The notes beneath the pieces are model-generated. The model was not told the origin of the DNA, searched no databases, and saw only the letters and a program-made list of their open reading frames with translations. Below, piece by piece: positions 25,360 to 35,800 of a stretch of DNA of 64,000 bases (positions are counted from its first letter, which is position 1; the number at the start of each line of letters is the position of its first letter). Source of the DNA: Anthostomella pinea (Eukaryota; Ascomycota; Sordariomycetes; Xylariales; Xylariaceae); NCBI GenBank assembly GCA_963556695.1, contig CAUWAG010000004.1:806001-870000 (forward strand). Reading direction: 5' to 3'. The position numbers and the translations under genes were made by a program.

Positions 25360-25389
25360 CCCTTTTGACCCGGCCCCCTTTTGACCCGG
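25358..25389. repeat. Tandem 16 bp duplication carrying two T4 runs
   Basis: The unit cccccttttgacccgg occurs twice without a mismatch (25358-25373 and 25374-25389), directly overlapping the 3' end of the tRNA-like element. Each unit holds a T4 run that could act as a pol III terminator. Confidence 0.85.
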
Positions 25390-27458
25390 CTTGTGCGAGT
25401 CCGACAACCAGCACACGACAGTGGAGAGGCCCCATTATCGCAGAGCCCGATAGCCAAACAGCTTGTCTCCACAACACCTATTCCTGCGAGGTTTTTCCCC
25501 TTATGGTTCCCCTCGCCAGCAGATAACAAATACCAACTTCATCCACCAATGCGACATATATCGAACGGCTACTGGAACGGTGTGTACACCAGAGGACTGA
25601 GGTCCACTGGGTCGCTTTGTCACTGGACAGGAGGTTTTTCTGACGGAATCGTGCTTGGGTATTGACTAAAACCATCTGGACATTCCAGGTTGGTACCGCT
25701 ACAGCGAGGATAGGCTCATGCGCGGATCTGATTGTATCTAGACTGACACCTCTACAACCTTGCGATGCAATGGCTCTGGGAGGCGTGGTTTGCCCTGTTA
25801 AGGGACTGCACCCACGATAAATACAATCAATCAATCCCGACTGACTACCTGACGCCCTCTCCAACGGTGCACTCGCCTCATGGTCACGTATCAAATCGCT
25901 TAGCGACGACGATTCTCTTGATGGTACGGAGTGGCAGTGCGTGACGCAGACCACCGGCATATAGCGTTCACTATGGGAACCACGGACGGATGCTCCAGAG
26001 TGCCTTGGCTATTTCCAGTCACAGTGGGTGGCCAGACTTGGAGGAACGTATTGAGAAATACTGTGAGTTGGGCAAGGATACCATACGAGGCCGCTGAGAA
26101 GAAACTCTGGTAGAGTCGAGAGGATAGACTGGAGCTCCCAGTGTCGTATCTGGTTCACACCCCGTGCTGGTTGTATGGGCAAAGAGCAGGAGTAAAACAA
26201 TGACAAATGACCCCATGTAGTCCTGGCGATCATAGGTCCTGATCCGTGAGAACCCTAGGTAAATACCTATTGCCTGCGTACACAGACATTACTCTGTGCC
26301 GGAGGAGCTCGGGGGGATCATTGTGGTCGCTGTTCAGACATATACTTCATGATACAAGGCCTAAGCCTTTGGCCAGAAGTTCTCACCGCTCCCACGTCTT
26401 CGTGGTAAAAATACGGAGTCAAGAACTAAAACTGCGCGCGCAGAACAAGCATTGCCAAATAGTCCGATGTATGTCAAACACAGACTCAGAGAGCAGCACC
26501 TATTCTCAAATAGTATGCATGCTTCGCCCGCGTTGAGTTGATATGACCTAGTGGGCGCAAAGGGTTCGCAGGGTCTTCGCACATTCATCAAGAGGGAGAG
26601 TAAGTCCTCCTTCGCCTTTCCCGTCACGCCTTTCTAGCTATGATTACTCGAATAGACGAAAGAAGTTGCTGTATTTCCTCCGCAGAGTGGTTGTAGTAAG
26701 TATGAGGAATCTCAGGCTATGCCCAAGGAGATAGGGGTAAACTTTACATACCTCGTCGAGCGAAGGAGTCTATGGAAATGTTCCTTGGGCGGAGTCAGAA
26801 TATCCTAGGACTCGTCACACTGTCACTCGTGTCTAGAGAGAGAGAAAAACGCTGCGTATACTACGGTTACAGAAGACGCGTCGATTTCTGTGAGCAATCA
26901 CCTACCGGCAATCATGACTGTTTATATGCTTGCTCATATATGCGGGTGCAAACCTCCGTTATGACACGGCACTAGGTAGCCCTACAGGAATTACCCCTCC
27001 ATATAGTGGACCATGTCTTCTAGCTAGCTTCGTAATTTCTCTTCTTCTTCATATACAACAACGTAAGCAATCCTAGAGTCAACAGTAGTCGGACTATGAG
27101 ATTGGTCTCAACCTTTTCCCGGGACTTTAAGTGATTCTCTATATAACTTCTTACTTGTCGTCTTGAACCCGTCTCAGGCCAAGGCCAGGGTTTCGAGATA
27201 GGAGATGACACTCTATATTGGAGTAGCCAAACCATGTGTTTCAACCGCTTATCGACATACGCAACCCTTCACTATAAACGCCATATGAAACTCAGTTAAG
27301 TAAGCTTTCTGCTGGAGGCCCTTGCAGAAGACCTCAGCTGGGTCTGACTCGTCCACATCACATTTACTCTATATACCCATGGTCACATTAAATGATCACA
27401 ACTGTGAGTTTTCTATTTAAGCCTGCTTAGGCGGGGGATTCCACCACCGACCTACTGG
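25390..27458. other. Intergenic region, left edge of the AT-richer accessory island
   Basis: No gene is supported. From about 26.3 kb the DNA becomes visibly richer in A and T than the flanking 20 kb. The last 300 bases (about 27150-27430) form one half of a diverged promoter duplication described separately. Confidence 0.4.
27386..27420 (+). promoter_or_regulatory. Conserved upstream block, copy 1
   Basis: The core aatgatcacaactgtga is followed by a tttctatttaa TATA-like run. The same 17-base core and a similar A/T run recur at 28400-28434. It lies about 40 bases before the ATG at 27459. Retention of this core while surrounding sequence has diverged suggests a regulatory role (inference). 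Confidence 0.5.
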
Positions 27459-27713
27459 ATGGGCCAAGCTCCCATCCTTCTACACAGCAAGCAGAAAATC
27501 CAGAATACAGACCTGAGACCAACACCCTGTCTTGTCAGTGGTGACTCCGACCCGGAGTATTGGGAAGCAAAAGCGTCTGACTTCACCCAACTGCTTGACG
27601 ACATTAAGTCACAGTCATCCGAAGAAGCTTATAGAAGATTGGAGGTTGTGAATCGAGCACTCGCAGCTTGGCAGAACAAGTACAACGAGTTGAAGAAGAT
27701 CACGGACGATTAA
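27459..27713 (+). CDS. Small hydrophilic helical protein, unrecognised
   Basis: An 84-codon frame. The first 30 residues look unstructured; the rest, from DPEYWEAKASDF through LAAWQNKYNELKK, is acidic/basic and helix-prone. There is no signal peptide or membrane segment. The promoter-like block copy 1 lies just upstream, which is the main reason for taking the frame seriously. An upstream exon is possible because the ATG context (ctggATGG) is unremarkable. No function is proposed. Confidence 0.4.
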   Translation: MGQAPILLHSKQKIQNTDLRPTPCLVSGDSDPEYWEAKASDFTQLLDDIKSQSSEEAYRRLEVVNRALAAWQNKYNELKKITDD

Positions 27714-28477
27714 GGAAGTACAATATACAAGAAATTAACAATGACGCAATCCCGCTAGAGGAGACCATGACACACCACTTGTTGTTTGTGCAGCAGAGTT
27801 TTGACGAACTACCTTAATATGTTGCGCCTGGGTTTCCATTGCGAGAATGACTGATCGAATTGGCTAGAACGGTGTCTAGCATATCGCTGAGTATACTTCA
27901 TTACAGAAGAAACGCAATCACTTTAAGAATTCACCTGATGGCCAACCTAACAGTTTGTGTGCGTCGTTTTATCTAGCTCCTCTCCAAGTATACAAACCTC
28001 TTAGTGCTGGTATGATCATTTCTTGGTTACGTAGGTACTAGACTATATATATTCAAAGACTTAGGTCTCTGACTTGAACCCGATAAATCCCAATCCAGGT
28101 GAACATGTTATCTGTATAGGGAGACAACCCTCGATATTGGGTAGCCAACGCACATCAACTAAGGCCTCAGCTATCAAAATACACAACTTTCCACCATGTA
28201 ATTCAGGTGAATAACATGGAATGTCTACCATCTACCAGACGACCTCGCGGAAGACGCTGCCAGGTGGGTCGTCTAAATCATACGCTCGTTGAATAATTGC
28301 TCTACGCCCATTATAGTTCACCATTCTCAGACAATGCTCTATTTTCGCATCAGATACCAACAATGACAACGGGCAACAAAATGGAATTCCCATTGTTCCA
28401 TTGAATGATCACAACTGTGACTATTTTATTTAATCGTGCTCCAGTCTAAGATTTAACGTTACAGCTTCTTCTGCTTT
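27714..28477. other. Intergenic region carrying the second half of the promoter duplication
   Basis: AT-rich and without a coding frame. Segments at about 28069 (cttgaacccg), 28130 (tattgggtagccaa) and 28245 (gcggaagac) align in order with 27164, 27212 and 27330, marking a diverged duplication of roughly 300-400 bases. Confidence 0.5.
28400..28434 (+). promoter_or_regulatory. Conserved upstream block, copy 2
   Basis: Contains the same aatgatcacaactgtga core as 27386-27420, followed by an attttatttaa run. It lies 165 bases before the predicted leader intron of the split gene at 28673. Confidence 0.5.
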
Positions 28478-28570
28478 ACAGCAACAAGATCGATACCATC
28501 TCTCATTCACAGCAACAATATCGATATCATCTCTCATTTGCAGAAACAACATCGATACCATCTCTCAATC
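28478..28570. repeat. Three tandem 31 bp repeats in a 5' leader
   Basis: Units at 28478-28508, 28509-28539 and 28540-28570 share the pattern cagmaacaanatcgatancatctctca, differing at two to six positions each. They precede the leader intron (28600-28667) of the split gene, so they would be transcribed in its 5' UTR. Confidence 0.85.
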
Positions 28571-28672
28571 TACTCGGTTGGAACCAGTAGCTTCAAGAAG
28601 TGAGTCATCAATGTAGCTACCAAACTGGTGCTTACCAGCGCCAGCCCCAAACTAACAGAAGCTATAGCCATC

Positions 28673-29575
28673 ATGTCTCGCTTCATGAGAAACGTAGATG
28701 CCATCGAAGCTGACCAAGGCTTAACGAAGCTAAGAGAGAAGCTTGGAGGGGTGTTCCGGACCAACATGGCTCTCCAAACCTTCCTCGACTCCGAGCAAGG
28801 TTCCGAACAACTCAATCCACTTCAACGGGACCCCTTCTTTGAGTTGAGTTGACACTATCCACGACTTCGTCGTCGCTTCGTTGAGTTGAGTGTATCAACG
28901 AAAGGTCTGGTTTCTGGAGATAGACATTCTCGTGGGTTGATATAGCCCCGGAAATTACCGTATTTCCGGCCGGACCCTTACTAATCTCGGTAAGAAAATC
29001 CCGGTCTTCCGGGATACCCCGATAAGACCCACCACAGAAAAAAAAAGTTATATGGTTAAGATTTTTTCTTTTTTATCAACCTATATATCAACGAATTGAT
29101 CAATATCAACCCACGAAAACCTCGTGGTTAAGTTGGTTGCTAAGGCTACAAGGGTCTTTGTGGATTGAGTTGACGTGGATATTAACGTCAACTCAACCAA
29201 CATATTGATATCCGTTGAGTTGTTCGGAACCCTGACTCCGAGGGAATCCTCCCCTACTTTAAGGAGTATTTCGACAACTACTTGGCCACGCATCCCGATA
29301 CAACCGAGCCTGACTTCAACGAGGTCACACGACACCAGGCGCTCGTAAACTCCATGTACGTCCGCGCATACCAGGCGGCGGAGGTCGACACGGCAGGCTT
29401 TAGAGGAGTGGAACACGCCAGCCGATTCGTGGCATTAATTGTCAAGCACAATATCGACCACAACGGGCCCATGGGCTGGAAGAATGTGGAGTTCGAGCTT
29501 GTCGTACTCCAGGCCCACGAGATCCTGATGGCGTTGCAAGAGATGTGGCAGGAGGCGGAGAGACAGGCCGAGTAA
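28673..29575 (+). pseudogene. Unrecognised small-protein gene split by a MITE (copy A)
   Basis: The coding sequence runs from ATG 28673 to 28795 (41 codons, MSRFMRNVDAIEAD... to FLDSE) and resumes at 29243 after the insertion, as GILPYFKEYFDNYLA, ending in TAA at 29573-29575. Leaving out the 439 bp element and one target duplication gives a continuous frame of about 152 residues. Its family is unknown to me; it aligns with copy B (31525-31907) through LTKL, GG-FRTN, PYF-EY, HPD, EP-NEVTR, and the block GPM-W-N-EFEL. A 68-base leader intron (28600-28667; gtgagt, actaac, tatag) precedes the ATG. As it stands the reading frame enters the element and stops at 28850-28852. The second part also has a good ATG (29282) and could be expressed as a shorter protein. 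Confidence 0.7.
28788..29242. mobile_element. hAT-like MITE, 439 bp, with 8 bp target duplication
   Basis: The element spans 28796-29234. Its left end CAAGGTTCCGAACAACTCAA matches the reverse complement of its right end except at base 3 (A versus G), a 20 bp terminal inverted repeat starting CA and ending TG. The flanks are ACTCCGAG at 28788-28795 and 29235-29242, an 8 bp target duplication. An 8 bp duplication with CA..TG ends is typical of hAT elements. There is no transposase frame. The interior has repeated gttgagttga words near both ends (subterminal repeats) and GC-rich internal palindromes (tttccgg/ccggtcttccgg). The near-identity of ends and duplication suggests a recent insertion. 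Confidence 0.88.
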
Positions 29576-29847
29576 GGCCGGGGGAAGAACGGCATACTAT
29601 CAGATACATGATGGTATAGGGATAGCGATGGATACGACAAAGAAAGGCAATGCATAGATAGGACATCGCAAAGGATTGAGCTCCTGGCACCATAAGCTAA
29701 CGCTTGCGAGATACACTCCCCGGCCAGAAGTCTCCGAGCCCACTTTTTAAGCAGCCCTCAACGCCTACACCCTCCAACTTTCAGCATTCACAACGCACCA
29801 ATTTCTCACTGTAATAATATGGAAAAAAATTGTATTGTGTAGGTCAT
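29576..29847. other. Spacer between split gene and transposase relic
   Basis: AT-rich, with no gene. It includes the probable 3' UTR of the split gene and the outer part of the Tc1-like element, whose terminal repeats I could not identify. Confidence 0.4.
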
Positions 29848-30953
29848 TTAATAGTGTGTGTACCAGCCACCTACTCTTTTTACTGCGGCGATTCGGTTGC
29901 TGAGTGATTCGATGAGGATGCGTACGTCCTCAGGATCGATCTCTGACCACGCCCTTTTAATTAACTCTCTGGCATATGCCTTATGGGTAATATTAGCCTT
30001 CAAATTAGCGAAACCAGGCTCGATTCTCTATATCTGCTTCTTTAGAAGTGCCTAAACGTGCTTGATCGGGTTCAAATCAGGACTGTGAATAGGCCAGTCG
30101 ATCGTCCAGATGCCGTGCTCCACTAGCCACTCTGGAGTGCCTCCAAATCGATGGATGTGAGCATTATATTGCATAAAAGGATCCCAAGCCTCATAGAACA
30201 GAAGGAGCCCTTCCTCGAGGACATCTTGGTATGAAGCTGAAGATACTCCTCCGCGAGGAGCATCCTCATCGGGCTCGCAAAAGAATATTTTGCCTAGATC
30301 ACCTTCTCTGCCATATAACCAAATCAAAGCCCAATACATAATGGAGATACAGGGTCTCCCATGGCTCTGAGGGTTCATAAGATCCTGCCTGTAACGTTCA
30401 GAAGAGAGGCGGATCACCCAATCGCCCGGATTATCGGGTGAATTATGGACCATGACTTCGTCTGAGAAGAGCGTTCGCATCAGCTCCTCCAGAGCCTCCG
30501 GAGAGTTGTATTTATTGCAAAAAGCGAGCCTCTCTCGTGCGTTATCTTCTATAAGCTCAATCCGCTTCACCGCCTTCTATTTGTAAGCCCATAAGTACAA
30601 AGAACGCGCTTAATAGTGGTATAGGAATAGAGGACCCTGCTCTCTTTCTTGAGCTTTTTGTAGGTAGCCTTAGGGTACTTTTGTGCCATTTTAATTAGCT
30701 GAGCTTCTTTATGCTTATTTAGAGTCTTTGTGGCTCCCTCTCAAGGTCGAGAGACCGTGGTGTTATGCTCTCTAGCAGTGTTGATAATGTCGGTCATGAT
30801 TTGAGGCCGATCCAGATGGAACGTGCTCGCGACATCGTCGCGCCTTGCGCCTGCCGCCCTGGCAGCCATAATAGCTGTACGAGCTTCGGAAGTAAATTCC
30901 TGGTTTGGCCCGCGATTTGCGGTCAGAATTATACTAACTTTTTATAAATCCAT
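29848..30953 (-). pseudogene. Decayed Tc1/mariner-type transposase (DDE superfamily)
   Basis: Read on the minus strand, the frame starts at 30953 with a stop at codon 4, then encodes an HTH region (ARTAIMAARAAGARRDDVAS). It continues through a linker with a TGA where Arg is expected, and a frameshift near 30570. The catalytic domain (30570-30052) has LFSDEVMVHN and IHSPDLNPIKHV. A TAG follows exactly where the family has Trp, and the frame continues to TAA at 29848. Two catalytic acids are lost: the second Asp (expected in QDNAPIH) is Tyr in QYNAHIH, and the last Glu (NPIEHVW) is Lys. Three of these changes are C-to-T or G-to-A transitions, compatible with RIP. The element cannot make active transposase. 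Its terminal inverted repeats were not found. Confidence 0.9.
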
Positions 30954-31524
30954 CGTTTTGGTATTAAGTAAATAAAATATGAAAAAGGAAGGGGGTCGCG
31001 AGCGCGTAGACACGTTCTGAAACTAGCGTGGTGGATGCTCGGAGACTTTTGGAGGGTCAGTGTACCTTAGACATAGCCAATGATACACGCAAGTCATGAC
31101 TGGGTACATTATCAGCGGAGTGCAAGGGAACTTTTTTACTATTATTTTGATACCGCATGGCAGCAATATTCACATCTTAGGATGAAGCTGGTGGTATTTC
31201 CCTATATAAATACAACCTAGTTCATCATCTTATGCTTTTCTTCCGTTCCCGGCTCTCACGCACATTAAACCGCGACCACCGCATACCAGTAACCATAGCA
31301 GTTCATCACATTGCTTCCAGTGCTTACTTCACTTGCCTATCAACACCGTCAGTTATGCCCGGCCACCGCTTGGTCACTTGTACTAATACAACCCAGTCCA
31401 CCTCGTCATTTTGCACACCACGCTCCCGCTATCAAGCATTAACAATCGAGTAAGTAATATTACTACTAGCTCCCAAAGGCCTATACCACATAAAAGCAGT
31501 CAATGACTAACTTCAGCCGCAGCC
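30954..31524. other. Upstream region of copy B
   Basis: Contains a TATA-like run (ccctatataaatac, about 31200-31213), about 230 bases before a leader intron (31450-31516 or -31522; gtaagt, gactaac, cag) that ends just before ATG 31525. The intron position matches that of copy A. Confidence 0.45.
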
Positions 31525-31907
31525 ATGTCTCGATACATGCGCATCTTGCAAGCCCTAGAGGATGATAAGGACCTCACCAAGCTGTGGCTTAAAATAGGCG
31601 GCACGTTCCGCACGAACGCCGCCCCGGATGGCTTCCTGCAATCAGTCGCTGTATCTCCCTACTTTGAGGAGTATTGCGAGAAATTCCTAATGGCCCACCC
31701 CGACGCAGACGAGCCGAACTACAACGAGGTGACGCGTTACCATGCTCAGTTCACGGGATCTATGTTCGAGTTTACCAAGAAGAGAACGTAAATACGTCTC
31801 GATTTGGAGACATTGAGCACGCACGCCGCTGCATGGCTCGCACTATCAAGCACGACATAGAGCATGGTGGCCCTATGAACTGGGCTAACACAGAGTTCGA
31901 GCTGTGA
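31525..31907 (+). pseudogene. Frameshifted paralogue of the split gene (copy B)
   Basis: The frame from ATG 31525 encodes MSRYMRILQALEDD... through HPDADEPNYNEVTRY and breaks at about 31764. The next codons read FEFTKKRT and stop at 31789-31791. From the break, another frame continues the alignment with copy A (YVRVYQEENVNTSRFGDIEH, GGPMNWANTEFEL) to TGA at 31905-31907. A loss of two bases or gain of one explains this. The protein also ends about 28 residues earlier than copy A. Alignment by eye gives roughly half identical residues between copies, so the duplication is old. Function is unknown. Confidence 0.7.
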
Positions 31908-32864
31908 ATTAAGCCACTCGTGCCAGGGAAACAAGACAAGCAACTGATTTGTGACATGCTCTGCGGTCAACCGTTTTCTTGTGCATTTTGTATCGAGTTG
32001 CAAGACTCTTGAATGCTCTGATATATGTAGACCTACGTGACTGTTCCCGCCTCGTAACGCCTCGCTCTGCTTCTGGACTACTTATAGTATGAAACCTGAT
32101 GAATGGCATAATTAAACAAGTCGTGAATAGGTAAGTTTCCCGCCAAGTGGAGGGTACCTTGTTTGCTGTTTGACGCGGTAGAAAATGAAACCGCCTCTAT
32201 ATGACCATCAACGGGGCCTGTCGACGACGCTTTAACTCCCGAGAACAATTTCCCAGCTCAGTTACCCCTAATCATAATAGGCTCAATCCCAACCAGAGGT
32301 ACGATGCATGCTTAATCTCAAAACCACCGAGTCCTTCTCTACGCTATAGGCTCGTACGCAACTCAGGGAACGAGGAAGGTAAAGCTCGTCACGGGCGAGA
32401 TCATCTCTGCGGCCGAGCCACCCAGGGATAACGCGCGATAATATGTAACGACGGATATGACGAAGACCTACGTGAACTGACAGCGATAAGCTTCTTCATA
32501 AAAGTACCGCGATCCAGTCAAGCATGGCCCACCAGATGGTGTAGCCAAGAGCCCATGCAGCTCGAACATCGTATCAGGTTCATAGCCCAGGCCGTTGCCC
32601 ATGATCTCAGCAGTAGTCAAAAAGCGTATAACTAACATAACGACGAGCTTGAAATCGTCATGTATCAGGCCTTCAATATTACTAATGCGACCAGGGGAAG
32701 TAGCAAAGGGCTAAGCGAAGGGTTCTTGCAGACTATGTTCGAGTGTAACGCCGAAAGACGGGCGATATAGGCATGCCGAATATTAAGATTTGTTTATAGG
32801 ACTAAACTCCTTGCATTCTCTCTTTATAGAACTGAAAGCACGACATCTCCGCGAACTGACCACT
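31908..32864. other. Intergenic region before the giant transporter 3' end
   Basis: No gene is supported. The last few hundred bases are the likely 3' UTR of the minus-strand gene that ends at 32865. Confidence 0.4.
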
Positions 32865-35800
32865 TCAATCTTTCTTGAGGTACCCCTTCAGGCCCCAGTG
32901 TGATGACTTCTTGACCGCATCTGCCAAATCCACATCTTCGAAGCCAAGATCAGCAGGTCGGACCTTTTGACCCGTATGGTGGCCATGTTGGTCTCGGTGC
33001 TCGGAATCGTCTGGTTCTGCAGGTCGAACCTTCTGGCCCGCATGGTGATCATGTTGGCCTCGGTGCTCGGAATCGTCTGGTTCTGCAGGTCGGATCTTCT
33101 GGCCCGCATGGTGGCCATGTTGGCCTCGGTGCTCGGAGTCGTCTGGTTCTGCAGGTCGGACCTTTTGGCTCGCATGGTGACCATGTTCTCGGCGATGCCT
33201 CTCCATATCGATCACGTAATCCCCTGTACGGTTCCGACTACCTCGAAATTCATGTTCCTCGGAGCCGGCATGGGAGCGGACCGTGGGCGTCAGAAAGGGG
33301 TTGTGATCTTGGGAGTGGCTCCCGCTCCCATAGTCCATGTCTGACCCTCCATCCATGGATGAGAACTCTTCCCCTTCTTCTGGTACGGTCTGACCCATGA
33401 CGCATTCACGTTCTGTGTAGACATCGTGAGGGTATGAAGCGTTTTCATGTGCTAATCCAGCACCCGGGGGGGTAGGTGGGCTCATGTCGTGCAACTCGAT
33501 TTGCGGACGCTCATTTTCGCTGCTTTCATGACTTTGCCTGCTTCTCAGACTCCTCTTGCTCACCTTGCGGACAAGGTCTGCACCGTGATGCGCACGATGA
33601 TGCACATTTTGATGAATGTCCTCAAGAAATTCATTGCCTCGTTTTCCAAGCTCGTCACGGGCGTACCCGACTGTGCGTCGGTTGAGGTGGGCGTGGGCAC
33701 CTTCGTCAATGAGTCGGTTCATCCTGCGTATCTCTGTCCATCGTGTCAAAGAACCCATCTCCAGGATACTCAAGCGCCGGTGTTTATTGGTAGGATTTCC
33801 AAGGATGCTGGGCTTCTATCCGACCTCATCCTCAGGAATATGGGCATGGTCTTTGAGGCCGCTAGCTTTGGCAACAGCGATTGCCGAAGCTCGCCGGCGA
33901 TGGGAATCGCGGCGTTCTGCTTTCCATTTGTCCATTTCCTCGCATTTACAATCCGCGACGATTTGCACGTTTCTGAACCGAATCAGCACGCCCAGGAGTA
34001 GAAGGGAGAACAGAAACAATATTGAGGCTACGACGCCTGTCGCTGCTCTCTGACTAAGGCTTCGAGTGGCTATGCCGCCAATTCCCGTCGCACCTGCAGC
34101 GAAGATGAACCCAATGCTGTGTATGGTGTTCAATCCGGCAGTGACGCGAGGAAAAGACGAATAGTTGGTGCGTTTGTTCGTATCGCTGGACGGGGGGTGA
34201 CCAGTCATGCCTGGCTGCAGATCAGAGCAGTCCCATGCTTCCATCAACAACCCATTGCATTCGGCGATTGCGAGACAGGACAAGAAGCCAATCAACGCGG
34301 CGAAGAAACAAGGGAAGAATAGATGAACAGGTGGTCCGGCAGACACCACGGTATACAAGATGCCGCACACTGGGAGGACTATGGTGAAAATGGCGCGACG
34401 GACCAGGTGAGAGGTCCAGGTAACCTTCTTGACAAAGGTCATGCTGTTTGTACGAGGACCCATCTTCCTGGCTCTCGAGAAAAGGTTGGCCTTTTGAAAC
34501 GGTACTGCGACCAGGGCGCCGATGGCGACAGACGAGACGGCGGCACCAACGTAAGTTGAATGCAGGCGGTAATGCCTGGAGGTCAAAGATCCGAGGAGCT
34601 AACGCAGTCAGTCATGGTCGCAATGATGAAGTTTTAGACCAATCTTACCACAATGATTAGAACAACCTGGGCGTAGATCCACGCAGAGTACACAGCTATG
34701 ACTGTGAAGCCGGGTTGGCGCAGCATCTCGAGCGACAGCGCGGCCCCGTGAAACATTTCTTGTCCCCACCATTTCGGACCGGTTTGAACGCGATGCATCT
34801 TGATCTCCCCACGGGCGACGCGTCGAGATATCGTGGAGCCGTGTTTTACCTCGGCTACAGACCGCCTCCAAGCCGATCGTCTGACTTCGGGACAGAGAAC
34901 GTTCAGCAGGAGAACAAGTGCGAGGAGCATAATGCTGACGTAAAATCCCCAACTTGGTGGTAGACGGTCGATGATCACGGCTCCAACCAGGAAGCCCACA
35001 CCCAAAGAGCCAATGAAGCACCAGGTCCAGATGCCGAGCCACACCCCAAGTCCACCTCCATGTCTTCTCACATCGCAATGGTCGACTGTCTCCTGGTGCG
35101 GGTTGCCGCTCATCAGCGACGCTCCAAAAAGATCAGTCAATATTGAGTGGAAGTTCATGCTGGCAAACCCCAGTGTAAATCCCATCACGGCCCTGGGAAG
35201 AAGCAAAGCCCATCTCCAGGCACTGGTGTATGGGGACCGTAGGGCGCTGACTGCAATAGCTTGAGGGAAGAGGAGGGGCATTGCGACACAGAGACTACAG
35301 ACAATATACGGCTTGCGTCCGTGTAGGAGAGGCAAGGGCCAACAGAAGAATGTCGACAAGGCCATCCCGAGGTACATCCCGACGTTCCCAAGGATCGCGT
35401 AATGGTTGAAGTCAGCGATGTAGTACTGAACTGAGGGAACCAGACCGGCGTAGATGCCTATGAGTATTCCAATCAATGCAGTGCTGATACACGCGACAGC
35501 TGCAACGAGTCTCTTTCGAACTGGAGACCAATCTCGAGCAATGGTCGGCTGGCGTTTGACGGATTTAGTAAGGTTGAAGCCTTGGTCGTCTCTGAGGCTG
35601 ACGTGAGATTTCTTCCGAAGGCTGATGTTGCGGACCACATGGCCTCGCTTTCCTGTTGCCGCACCCGCGGCGTGCCTTTGATGAGACGGCCCAGGGTTTT
35701 CAGCCGAGGTGCTGTCCTTGTGACCTCGGGACGATGCTCTGAGGCCCGAAATGCCATTACTTTGCCTGCCCCCAGTACTGTATTGGATAGTGAAGTCGAT

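Noticed and set aside
29040..29060. A-rich run as a LINE/SINE poly(A) tail
   Set aside because: It lies inside the MITE, which has inverted terminal repeats and an 8 bp duplication, so DNA-type transposition explains it.
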